Shown here piece after piece: positions 6,777 to 14,049 of a stretch of 21,955 bases of DNA. Numbering within the stretch: the first letter of the stretch is position 1; each line of letters starts with the position of its first letter. The notes below the pieces were generated by a model. The model was given only the letters and a program-made list of their open reading frames with translations. It made no database searches and had not been told where the DNA came from. Both the position numbers and the translations under genes were made by a program. The stretch is taken from NCBI GenBank assembly GCA_025350945.1, contig JANXWW010000146.1, forward strand, positions 1 through 21,955, written 5' to 3'. The stretch is from Burkholderiales bacterium (lineage in GTDB: Bacteria; Pseudomonadota; Gammaproteobacteria; Burkholderiales; Usitatibacteraceae).

Positions 6777-8155
6777 CTGAATCAGCGGATCGCATTGAAT
6801 TACTGATTGCGCATCTCGATTCACATCGTGATTCGCTGTTAGTTCCTGCTGCTGCGCGCGATGCGGCTAAAAAATTCATGTTCGACAGCATCGGGGTGGC
6901 GCTTGCGGGGAGTTCAGTGCCGCAATCCGCACTGGTGCTGAATGCAGCGCAATCATGGGGAAGCGGCGCGGATGCTCGAGTTTGGGGCAGCGCGCAACGA
7001 TTACCCGCGCCATCTGCGGCGATGGTGAATGCCTTCCACATCCACAATCAGGAATTTGATTGTGTGCATGAGCGCGCGGTCGTGCATCCGATGGCGGTGA
7101 TTCTGGCGACATTATTTGCAGTTGCCGAGCGGGAGAAAAATATTTCTGGTGCTGCGTTTTTATCGGCACTGGTGCTCGCCGTGGATGTGGCCACGACCAT
7201 CGGCATGTGTGCAACTAAACCGCTGCGATTTTTTCGTCCTGCGATGTGCGGATGTTTGGGTGCTGCGGCCGGTGCTGCGTTGCTAAAAAGTCTGAACAAA
7301 GAACAAATGCGCGATACGTTTGGCATTGCTTACAGCCAGCTCGCGGGCACCATGCAGGCACATGTGGAAGGCACGCCCGCATTGGCGTTACAGGTGGCGT
7401 TCGCGGCGCGCTCAGCGGTGTGCGCGGTTGATCTGGCGGTAGCAGGGTTTCGCGGCCCGCATAAAATTTTGGATGGGCAGCACGGCTACTTTGCACTGTT
7501 CGAGGCGGGCGCTTCGCCAGATGCAGCATTTGCGGAATTGGGAAAGGTTTGGCAGATCGAGCGCGTATCGCACAAACCATTTCCGACCGGACGTGCCGCG
7601 CATGGCGGTATTGCCGGGCTGCGCGCGTTGATGGCTGAACATGGTTTTGGTGCCGACGATGTGGAATCGGTCGTACTTGCCGCGCCGCCGTTAATTCGCC
7701 AGCTGGTTGACCGCCCAATGACGCGCAATATGAATATCAGTTACGCCAGATTATGTTTACCGTTTCTTGCGGCAGTTACTATGGTTGAAGGCACCATTAC
7801 GCTTGCTGCGTATCGCTCGGAAAATCTGGGCAGTCCGAACATTTTTGCGCTGGCTGGTCGCGTGAAATTAGTGACGGATACCAACCTTGATCCGAATGCA
7901 CTTGCGCCGCAGCATCTCAGCGTACAGCTTAGAAATGGTAAAACTTTTGAACATGCGATGTCCGCTGTTTTTGGCGCGCCGGAAGCACCGATGTCAGCAT
8001 CAGAACAACGCGCAAAATTCGATGACTGTTGCCGTCACGCATTAAATCCTCTTGCGAACAACGAGATTCACGCCCTTGCTGATGCTATCGACAACATCGA
8101 AAATCTCGATGATGTTTCCCTTCTCCTCGATTTAACATTTCCCCAATCAAAATGA
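6773..8155 (+). CDS. MmgE/PrpD family protein 2 (active-site positions substituted)
   Basis: The protein has 460 residues from ATG 6773, which overlaps the preceding stop as ATGA; a GTG at 6767 is the alternative. It has the same fold as protein 1 but is well diverged from it. EFDCVHERAVVHP (about 94-106) and KPFPTGRAAHG (268-278) are retained. The segment matching FFHNTSTCG of protein 1 reads FFRPAMCG (153-160), with Arg in place of His. The segment that should carry Lys and His reads EGTPALALQVAFAARS (199-214) and has neither. Known family chemistry depends on those residues, so I infer either a different reaction or a non-catalytic partner that pairs with protein 1. The 10-base overlap region and ATGA junctions on both sides imply coordinated, near-stoichiometric translation. 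Confidence 0.85.
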   Translation: MTESADRIELLIAHLDSHRDSLLVPAAARDAAKKFMFDSIGVALAGSSVPQSALVLNAAQSWGSGADARVWGSAQRLPAPSAAMVNAFHIHNQEFDCVHERAVVHPMAVILATLFAVAEREKNISGAAFLSALVLAVDVATTIGMCATKPLRFFRPAMCGCLGAAAGAALLKSLNKEQMRDTFGIAYSQLAGTMQAHVEGTPALALQVAFAARSAVCAVDLAVAGFRGPHKILDGQHGYFALFEAGASPDAAFAELGKVWQIERVSHKPFPTGRAAHGGIAGLRALMAEHGFGADDVESVVLAAPPLIRQLVDRPMTRNMNISYARLCLPFLAAVTMVEGTITLAAYRSENLGSPNIFALAGRVKLVTDTNLDPNALAPQHLSVQLRNGKTFEHAMSAVFGAPEAPMSASEQRAKFDDCCRHALNPLANNEIHALADAIDNIENLDDVSLLLDLTFPQSK

Positions 8156-9552
8156 CTTCACCTCTCTATTTCGATGCTGTTGATTGCCGAGCGCTCGCAC
8201 AGGAATATCCGCTGGGCGATGCGTTTGTAAAACGTTTTAACAACATCAGTCGCGATGAATTATTTGCGTTGCAAGATGAGCAATTCAAACGCTGCATGGC
8301 GCGCGGTTGGCAGATTCCGTTTTACCAGCGGCTGTGGAGCAATAAAGGACTAGAAGCAGGTGATATTCGCGGGCTTGTCGACATTGCAAAGCTGCCAAGT
8401 TTTTCCAAAACAGAACTGATGGAAAGTGTGGAGCGTGCGCCACCGCTGGGTGATTATCATGGCCACGATAGTTATGAAAAAAACGTGGCACCACCGATGG
8501 TACTGCATACCACCAGCGGCACCACGGGTCGTCCACAGCCATTATTATTCGGGCCGCGCGGGCGCGAGGTGCAAAACCTGCTGCTGGGTCGCGCGTATGG
8601 CTTTCAAGGCATTGGTGCGGGTGATCGCGTGCATTCGGTTTACGGTCACGGCTTGATTAACGGTGGTCATTACGTTCGCGAATCGGTGCTGCATTACACG
8701 CGCGCACTATTTCTTTCAGCAGGAACTGGCATTGAAACCCGTTCCGCGCAGCAAGTACAAATCATGCGCGATTTTGGCGTGACAGCGGTGGTGGGATTTG
8801 CGGACTACATTAAAAAATTGGCCGAGGTCGCGCACGAAATGGGTATTGTGCCGGGTCGTGATATTCCGGTGCGTGTGATTTCGGGTCATCTTGGGCGCGA
8901 ATCGCGCGAGGCGTTGGCGCACTCGTGGGGCGATTGCGAAGTATTCGATTGGTACGGCGTCGGCGACACCGGTTGTATCGCCGCAGAAGGACCTGATCAC
9001 GATGGTTTATACGTGATGGAAGATGCGCAGTATGTCGAGATTGGTGATGTCGACACCGATGCGCCAGTAAAAGACGGTGAGAACGGAAATATTATCGTGA
9101 CCTGTTTATTCAAGGATGATATTTATCCCTGCATTCGTTTCAATACCAAAGATGTCTCCGCATTCAAAACCGGGAAGTCCGCATGGGGCCTGGGTTTCAA
9201 GCGTATCGAGGGATTTTTGGGACGCAGTGACAACATGATCAAACTGCGCGGCATCAATATTTATCCGCAAGGTTTGGCACCGGTGCTGGAGCAGAATTCA
9301 ATGTACGCGGGCGAATTTTTATGTGTTGCGGAACGAAGTGTGGATGGTCGCGATGAATTGATGGTGCGCGTGGAAGTTCGTGATGGACGTGAGGCCGATG
9401 CGGATCTCGCAAACGCATTTGCAGAATTACTAAAGCAGCGTTTTGGTGTGCAAATGCAGGTGGCGTTGGCACGCGCAGGATCGCTTGCGCTGCTCACGGG
9501 AATCGAGACACGGCAGAAGCCGATTCGCTTGATTGATAAGCGTTTTAAATAA
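8152..9552 (+). CDS. Phenylacetate-CoA ligase-like (PaaK-type) AMP-forming acyl-CoA ligase
   Basis: The protein has 466 residues, close to PaaK-type ligases (about 430-450). ATP-binding motif HTTSGTTGRPQP lies at 119-130, YGVGDTG (268-274) is the A5-like aromatic motif, FNTKD (330-334) carries the ribose-binding Asp, and GRSDNMIKLRGINIYPQ (357-373) is the hinge and CoA-side motif typical of PaaK rather than of long-chain ligases. A basic end RQKPIRLIDKRFK replaces the longer C-terminal domain. It would activate a carboxylic acid to its CoA thioester in the cytoplasm using ATP. The start ATG 8152 overlaps the stop of PrpD protein 2 as ATGA. I avoid the name paaK because phenylacetate itself is not implied: no paa genes are nearby. 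Confidence 0.85.
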   Translation: MTSPLYFDAVDCRALAQEYPLGDAFVKRFNNISRDELFALQDEQFKRCMARGWQIPFYQRLWSNKGLEAGDIRGLVDIAKLPSFSKTELMESVERAPPLGDYHGHDSYEKNVAPPMVLHTTSGTTGRPQPLLFGPRGREVQNLLLGRAYGFQGIGAGDRVHSVYGHGLINGGHYVRESVLHYTRALFLSAGTGIETRSAQQVQIMRDFGVTAVVGFADYIKKLAEVAHEMGIVPGRDIPVRVISGHLGRESREALAHSWGDCEVFDWYGVGDTGCIAAEGPDHDGLYVMEDAQYVEIGDVDTDAPVKDGENGNIIVTCLFKDDIYPCIRFNTKDVSAFKTGKSAWGLGFKRIEGFLGRSDNMIKLRGINIYPQGLAPVLEQNSMYAGEFLCVAERSVDGRDELMVRVEVRDGREADADLANAFAELLKQRFGVQMQVALARAGSLALLTGIETRQKPIRLIDKRFK

Positions 9553-9558
9553 TCGCGC

Positions 9559-10857
9559 ATGCAAACGCCAAACACTATTGATGAAGCATTTGCGAATATC
9601 GCGCGCAAGAATCCGCGCATCAATGCGCTCGTGGATGTTATTTCAAACCCTAATACTGGCGTGTCTTTAAAGGCAAAAATGCCTGGAAAGGCTTACCAAT
9701 ACTGGACTATGGCGGTCAAGTCAAATATTGCCGTGCAAGGTTTGCCGCACACGGCAGGCATCGGCGCATATCGACATCGCATCGCAAATGAAGATGCTTT
9801 TTGCGTGGCGCGTTTGCGCGACGCGGAGATGACAATTGTTGGCATGGCGAATATGGAAGAGGCGGCACTTGGTGCTGTAACTGATAATCCGCATTTTGGT
9901 AAAACGCATCATCCGCATCAATATGGTTTTACCGCCGGTGGTTCCAGTGGCGGCAGCGCCGCAGCTATTGCAGCGGGCATGGCGCGCGCGGCGTTGGGAA
10001 CGGACACGATGGGTTCGTGCCGCATCCCGGCGGCGTATTGCGGTGTGGTCGGATTCAAGCCGAGTTACGGGCGTATCAGCGTGCACGGAGTCGAGCCGCT
10101 GTCGCGTCGGCTGGATCACGTGGGCGTGATCGCCAATACGGTTGCCGATGTGCGCGCAGTGACATCAATAATTGCGGTATTTGATGCGGCTTGCGCGGAC
10201 TGTCGCGTGTTTGATGCAATCAGTGAGGTTGGCAAAACATCGACGTGGCGACGGCTGTCTGTATTGGATGCAGTGGCGCGTGCAACACTTTCAGCTGAAG
10301 TCAGAGCCGCTTACGAGCATGCATTGGTGAGGCTTAAACAAGCCGGATTTGAATTAACTGAACGCGTGTTTAACCAGGAAGCCGTTACAGCGGCACGCCG
10401 CGCAGGCCTGATTATTTGTGAAGCAGAATTGGCGAATTCACTGGCCGAAATTTTGAAATCAGGCGGCGAGGGCGTCTCAATATTTTTGCGCGACATGATT
10501 GCCTTCGGTGCCGCGAAATCCGCGCCACAACTAGCGGTGGCGCATGCGCGTATTGACAATGCAGAGCTTATTTTGCGCGCACAACTTGATGGCACAGATG
10601 CTATTTTTTGGCCGACTACACCGCAAACCGCGTTTGCGTTTTCGGCTCCCGTCCCCGCGAACCAGGCCGACTTTACCTGCCTCGCCAATTTCACCGGCGC
10701 ACCCGCAATCAGCATTCCTGCGCGCGTCACTGAAGGCGCTTTGCCGGTTGGGTTTCAGCTCATGTCACCAACCGGCAGCGATGAAAATATTCTCGCGCTA
10801 GCCGAAGAAATTGAATCACTCTTGTCACCATCCTTACCCAACGGAGTATCAACATGA
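9559..10857 (+). CDS. Amidase-signature family hydrolase
   Basis: The protein has 432 residues. The Ser-cisSer-Lys triad of the amidase-signature family is complete: Lys54 in TMAVKSNIAV, cis-Ser129 in TAGGSSGGSAAA, and nucleophile Ser153 in GTDTMGSCRIPAA. The 24-residue spacing between the two serines equals that in fatty acid amide hydrolase. Met151 replaces the usual Gly or Ile before GS. There is no signal peptide, so it acts in the cytoplasm on an amide, or possibly an ester or carbamate. GatA is unlikely because no gatB or gatC is present and the context is catabolic. It begins 6 bp after the CoA ligase stop, with a poor Shine-Dalgarno, and its TGA overlaps the MFS start. Release of a free acid for the neighbouring CoA ligase is the simplest reading. 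Confidence 0.88.
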   Translation: MQTPNTIDEAFANIARKNPRINALVDVISNPNTGVSLKAKMPGKAYQYWTMAVKSNIAVQGLPHTAGIGAYRHRIANEDAFCVARLRDAEMTIVGMANMEEAALGAVTDNPHFGKTHHPHQYGFTAGGSSGGSAAAIAAGMARAALGTDTMGSCRIPAAYCGVVGFKPSYGRISVHGVEPLSRRLDHVGVIANTVADVRAVTSIIAVFDAACADCRVFDAISEVGKTSTWRRLSVLDAVARATLSAEVRAAYEHALVRLKQAGFELTERVFNQEAVTAARRAGLIICEAELANSLAEILKSGGEGVSIFLRDMIAFGAAKSAPQLAVAHARIDNAELILRAQLDGTDAIFWPTTPQTAFAFSAPVPANQADFTCLANFTGAPAISIPARVTEGALPVGFQLMSPTGSDENILALAEEIESLLSPSLPNGVST

Positions 10858-12095
10858 ATGCCATTGTTGCGAAAAATAATTCAGCCACTGCTCGCTACTA
10901 CCCGTGGGCGATGGCGATACTGGCGTTGCTCATGCTGATGGTGACCAACGGCATGACCACCACTGGCATTACTGCCTTCGATGAATCGCTGTTGAAGGAA
11001 TTTAAATGGTCGCGCGGCGATTACAAATTCGGCGGTTTTGTCACGCTAATGACGGCGGGATTGTTGGCACCTTTTGCTGGCGCAATCATCGATAAATTTG
11101 GCACACGCAAGTTAATGCTGATCGGCAGTATCGCGCTCGCCGTGCTGTATTTTTTATACGGGCGCATCACCAGCCTGACGCAACTTTATTTGATTCACGC
11201 GGGCTTTGGCCTGGTGCTGGTCTGTGCGGGGCTTAACGTGGCGGTGGTGATGGTATCGCAATGGTTTATTCGTTCGCGTGGCACGGCTGTTGGCATTGCG
11301 CTCGTCGGCAGCAGTCTGGGTGGGGCAGTGTTTGCGCCGGTGATTCTAAAATTTATTCAATCCGTTGGCTGGCGCGATGCCTTCGCTTATGTTTCGCTAT
11401 TTTCCATCGGCTTGTTTGTTCTCGCGTTTTTGCTAGCGCGCTCACCTGCGCAGAAACGCGTTGCCGCACTCGGCGCGGGCGAAGCGTTCAAGGGTGCAGC
11501 CAGGCCAGCATCGCCAAACGATCTTAGCTATGCAAAAGCCATTCGCACGGTAAGTTTTTGGGCGCTCACGTTTGTGGCGATGGCGAGTTTTTATTCAATA
11601 TTGGCACTGGCATCGCACCTTTTTTTACATATGCGCGGCATGGAATTTGATGCGAAAACGGCAGTGGGAGCACTCAGTTTGTTGTTTGGCTTGGGGGCAA
11701 TCAGTAAATTTTTATTTGGCTTTTTATCTGATGTTTTCAATGCCAGATTTGTTTTCATCAGCAACGTCGCGATCATGTTGGTGGGCTTGGGTTTGATGGC
11801 GAGTTTTGATAAAAGTCTCATCTGGTACGGCATTTTTATTACCGGGTTTGGCTGGGGCGGACTCTACACCATGATTCAGTTGCAGGCGGTCAACAATTTT
11901 GGATTAACCCACACCGGCAAAATCCTGGGCACGATCACCATGCTCGACGCAATCGCAGGCGGGCTGGGCGGATGGCTCACGGGTGTAATGTTCGATAAAT
12001 TTGGCAATTACCAAATGGCGTTCTATGTTTTTTGCGTACTCATGGCACTTGCATTGATTGCGTCTACACAGGTGCGACGCGAGATCGCGAAATAG
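10854..12095 (+). CDS. MFS transporter, monocarboxylate/oxalate-formate antiporter-like
   Basis: The protein has 413 residues with about 12 hydrophobic segments. The first begins near WAMAILALLMLMV (residue 18 onward). After TM2 comes IDKFGTRKLM, matching the MFS loop 2-3 signature. TM4-5 have GLNVAVVMVSQWFIRSRGTA and GIALVGSSLGGAVFAP, typical of the OFA/monocarboxylate-porter branch, which carries small organic anions across the inner membrane. Residues about 200-225 form the central cytoplasmic loop. ATG 10854 overlaps the amidase stop as ATGA, with ACGGAG eight bases upstream. As the last gene of the operon it is the likely inner-membrane importer for the substrate, or exporter of a product. 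It ends 25 bp from the convergent VOC gene with no obvious terminator between. Confidence 0.88.
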   Translation: MNAIVAKNNSATARYYPWAMAILALLMLMVTNGMTTTGITAFDESLLKEFKWSRGDYKFGGFVTLMTAGLLAPFAGAIIDKFGTRKLMLIGSIALAVLYFLYGRITSLTQLYLIHAGFGLVLVCAGLNVAVVMVSQWFIRSRGTAVGIALVGSSLGGAVFAPVILKFIQSVGWRDAFAYVSLFSIGLFVLAFLLARSPAQKRVAALGAGEAFKGAARPASPNDLSYAKAIRTVSFWALTFVAMASFYSILALASHLFLHMRGMEFDAKTAVGALSLLFGLGAISKFLFGFLSDVFNARFVFISNVAIMLVGLGLMASFDKSLIWYGIFITGFGWGGLYTMIQLQAVNNFGLTHTGKILGTITMLDAIAGGLGGWLTGVMFDKFGNYQMAFYVFCVLMALALIASTQVRREIAK

Positions 12096-12120
12096 AATTG
12101 GCAGCTCATCACGCCAGTGA

Positions 12121-12777
12121 TTATTTTTTGTTGGGCGGTGTCGTTGCTGGGGTCGCGGGCACTGCTATTTTTTTCGGGTCATCAGGCGCGGTGGAAGCCG
12201 TTCCTGCCGGCGCACCGAGAATTTTATTGATCTCAATAAAAAATCCATCAGGATCATAAACCGCGCTAAACAGGACCGGAATCACGCCGCCGCCGGGGGC
12301 GGGATATTCAATGCGTTCCGGCGGTGTGGCAACAGTCACGCCGGGCACTGCCTTGATTTTCTCGAAACGTTCTTCCAGGTCCTTGGCGTTAATCACGATG
12401 ATCGAATTTCCTGCCATGGGTCGTTTATTCACTGCTGCTGGCGGATTGGGATCGTTCAGTCGTTGCATCAGACCCAGCGCGCCGATAAATACATCATTCG
12501 CCCGCAGCAACACTAATCTCACCGTGGGTGGCGTGACTTTGCCGTCTTTGTCGGTGCCACCACCAATGCGCTGGTCATAAACCACCTTTAATCCAATCGC
12601 ATCACGATATAGCGGCAGGGATTTATCGATGTCCCGCACGATCAGCGTTGCGCGGCGCACATCCACTGGTACGCGTTCGGATTCTGGCACTGCTTGTGCA
12701 TGCGCAGCCATGCCGCTGAAATTCATTATCAGTAACATCATCGCACCAGCAATGATCGCACGAGTTGTGGTCAACAT
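12121..12777 (-). CDS. Exported VOC (glyoxalase/dioxygenase fold) protein
   Basis: The protein has 218 residues from ATG 12777, which has AAAGGA about 8 nt upstream; the longer frame from 12831 adds a non-signal-like head and is rejected. Residues 1-29 are a signal peptide: a basic start, the hydrophobic run GAMMLLIMNF, and cleavage after AHAQA. The mature part (about 38-190) is one vicinal-oxygen-chelate unit, starting RRATLIVRDIDKSLPLYRDAIGLKVVYDQ and ending near YDPDGFFIEI, whose final Glu is a usual metal ligand. The tail is rich in Pro, Ala and Lys. VOC proteins include glyoxalases, extradiol dioxygenases and drug-binding proteins, mostly cytoplasmic; a periplasmic one is less common. 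It diverges from the DUF1838 gene across operator 2, so it probably belongs to the same regulon. Confidence 0.82.
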   Translation of the reverse strand: MLTTTRAIIAGAMMLLIMNFSGMAAHAQAVPESERVPVDVRRATLIVRDIDKSLPLYRDAIGLKVVYDQRIGGGTDKDGKVTPPTVRLVLLRANDVFIGALGLMQRLNDPNPPAAVNKRPMAGNSIIVINAKDLEERFEKIKAVPGVTVATPPERIEYPAPGGGVIPVLFSAVYDPDGFFIEINKILGAPAGTASTAPDDPKKIAVPATPATTPPNKK

Positions 12778-12853
12778 GGTCAATGTCCTTTCACAATATT
12801 TGGGTATCACCTTGCATAGAAACAGTGTCATGCAAAGTAATTCAATTTCGTAT

Positions 12854-12883
12854 TTGCATATCGTACACCGTTACTGTTACTAT
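12854..12883 (+). promoter_or_regulatory. Possible promoter of the DUF1838 gene
   Basis: TTGCAT (12854-12859) and TACTAT (12878-12883) are separated by 18 bp, with the predicted start near 12890, where operator 2 begins. The boxes are moderate matches; their placement relative to the operator resembles the stronger receptor promoter at 13954-13981. Confidence 0.4.
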
Positions 12884-12889
12884 TTCGAT

Positions 12890-12907
12890 AATTTGTACGG
12901 ACAAATT
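12890..12907. promoter_or_regulatory. Putative GntR operator 2 (VOC/DUF1838 divergent region)
   Basis: AATTTGTACGGACAAATT is an 18-bp palindrome with a single mismatched pair in the centre (A where operator 3 has C). It lies 18 bp before the DUF1838 start and 113 bp before the divergent VOC start, so one site could control both. Confidence 0.75.
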
Positions 12908-12925
12908 TAATTTCGCGAGGCAAGT

Positions 12926-13834
12926 ATGCAAATTGGTCGCTGTTATTCAAAGTTGCTAAACATCGCTTTCGTGGCGGGTCTGGTCGCATTTTCGGGTATT
13001 GGCGCCGCGCTGGATTTGAGCGTATTAAGTACACACGAAGGCGCAATGGCGGCTTATCAAAAAATGCGCGCTGACAGCAAGGGTGCGGATACCTTTACCG
13101 ATTGGCAAGTCACGATGTATGTCGTTGAGCCGGGAAAAAAAGCGGTGGCGATCATGCGGCTCGATGGCTTTAATGTCGGCCGGTTCGCCAAACAAACCGA
13201 CGGAGGGTTTCAATGGTTGTCGCGAGAGGTGGCGTACTACCGCGATCTTAAAACCGGCAAGATATTGACTGAGTGGGATAACCCGATTACCGGGCAAAAA
13301 AATCAGGTTTTGCAGGTAATTAACGATCCCGTTAATTCGAAATTTGGCGCAACCGCTGCACCGGGACAGCCAATGCTGCCGTGGAATGTTCGTGGCGATG
13401 ATGTGTTTCTCAAAATGGATATTCCGCTGGCGTACCCTAATGCGCTTCAGCCTGCCGATTACCCCGAAGAATCAAGTGGCCCGACTTATATCGCGAGTGA
13501 GCATTTTTTGTTTTTCATGAAGGCGCGCGACTTGATGGATGACAAATTAACGTCTATTCCGCTGAGCTATGCATGGACACGAACCGGCCCGTGGCTACCG
13601 TGGATGAAGATGGGCACGCGACCCGGTTATTTGCTGTATTCCGGTCAAGGGAAAAAACTGAATAACACCGATGAGCTCGATCCGATGGTGCGCGAAACCA
13701 CCATGAAATTGCATCCTGACTTTATGGCTGCACCGAAAACATTCACCACGCCTAACGAGACGAGCTGGTCGTATTACAAGAAGCAGTTTCCGAAACCGAG
13801 CGCTATGGCCCCAGCAAGCGAAAAACCAAAATGA
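12926..13834 (+). CDS. DUF1838 family protein, exported
   Basis: The protein has 302 residues. The first about 28 form a signal peptide (LLNIAFVAGLVAFSGIGAA). The remainder matches my memory of DUF1838 proteins: MRLDGFNVGRF, REVAYYRDLKTGKIL, WDNPITGQKNQVL, NDPVN, PWNVRGDDVFL, LAYPNAL, ESSGPTYIASE, SYAWTRTGPWLPWMKMG and PGYLLYSGQGKKL near the end. The function of this family is not established. Such proteins are common in sphingomonads and gammaproteobacteria beside TonB receptors and ring- or side-chain-degrading enzymes, so a periplasmic substrate-processing role is plausible. The start ATG has GAGG six bases upstream. It is a single gene between operator 2 and the receptor's own promoter. 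C-terminal residues PSAMAPASEKPK look disordered. Confidence 0.85.
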   Translation: MQIGRCYSKLLNIAFVAGLVAFSGIGAALDLSVLSTHEGAMAAYQKMRADSKGADTFTDWQVTMYVVEPGKKAVAIMRLDGFNVGRFAKQTDGGFQWLSREVAYYRDLKTGKILTEWDNPITGQKNQVLQVINDPVNSKFGATAAPGQPMLPWNVRGDDVFLKMDIPLAYPNALQPADYPEESSGPTYIASEHFLFFMKARDLMDDKLTSIPLSYAWTRTGPWLPWMKMGTRPGYLLYSGQGKKLNNTDELDPMVRETTMKLHPDFMAAPKTFTTPNETSWSYYKKQFPKPSAMAPASEKPK

Positions 13835-13873
13835 AACTCCTTTATTGGCGGCAATTTTAAACCAAAAATGCTT

Positions 13874-13908
13874 TGAATCGCCCGCCAGCGCTAGTGTTTG
13901 TATTTTAG
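13874..13908 (+). repeat. 35-nt imperfect direct repeat, right copy
   Basis: This segment matches 2495-2529 at 27 of 35 positions in the same orientation. It lies 40 nt after the DUF1838 stop and 45 nt before the receptor promoter. AGCGCT is a small palindrome at its centre. Together with the left copy it brackets the regulator, both operons and the VOC/DUF1838 pair. Confidence 0.45.
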
Positions 13909-13953
13909 TTGCAGCATTTAAAGCCTAAAGTTGTTTGTGAACATGCGCTTTAA

Positions 13954-13981
13954 TTGACATGGTGTGCGATGGGCTTATACT
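13954..13981 (+). promoter_or_regulatory. Sigma-70 promoter of the TonB-dependent receptor gene
   Basis: A perfect -35 TTGACA (13954-13959) and TATACT (13976-13981) are separated by 16 bp. The predicted start, about 13988, lies inside operator 3, giving a 5' leader of about 60 nt. A strong promoter with an operator on its start site fits tight repression. Confidence 0.8.
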
Positions 13982-13983
13982 AT

Positions 13984-13999
13984 ATTTGTCCGGACAAAT
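13984..13999. promoter_or_regulatory. Putative GntR operator 3 (receptor promoter)
   Basis: ATTTGTCCGGACAAAT is a perfect 16-bp palindrome starting 3 bp after the -10 box. It is the best-conserved of the three copies and is placed where a repressor would block initiation. Confidence 0.82.
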
Positions 14000-14049
14000 T
14001 ATGATTGTAAAATCAGGCGCAAAACGTGGGTAAAAAAGGGAGATTTAAT

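Noticed and set aside
14026..14049. GTG 14026 as start of the TonB receptor
   Set aside because: It adds eight residues before a normal signal peptide and has no ribosome site; ATG 14050 has GGGAG at the right distance.
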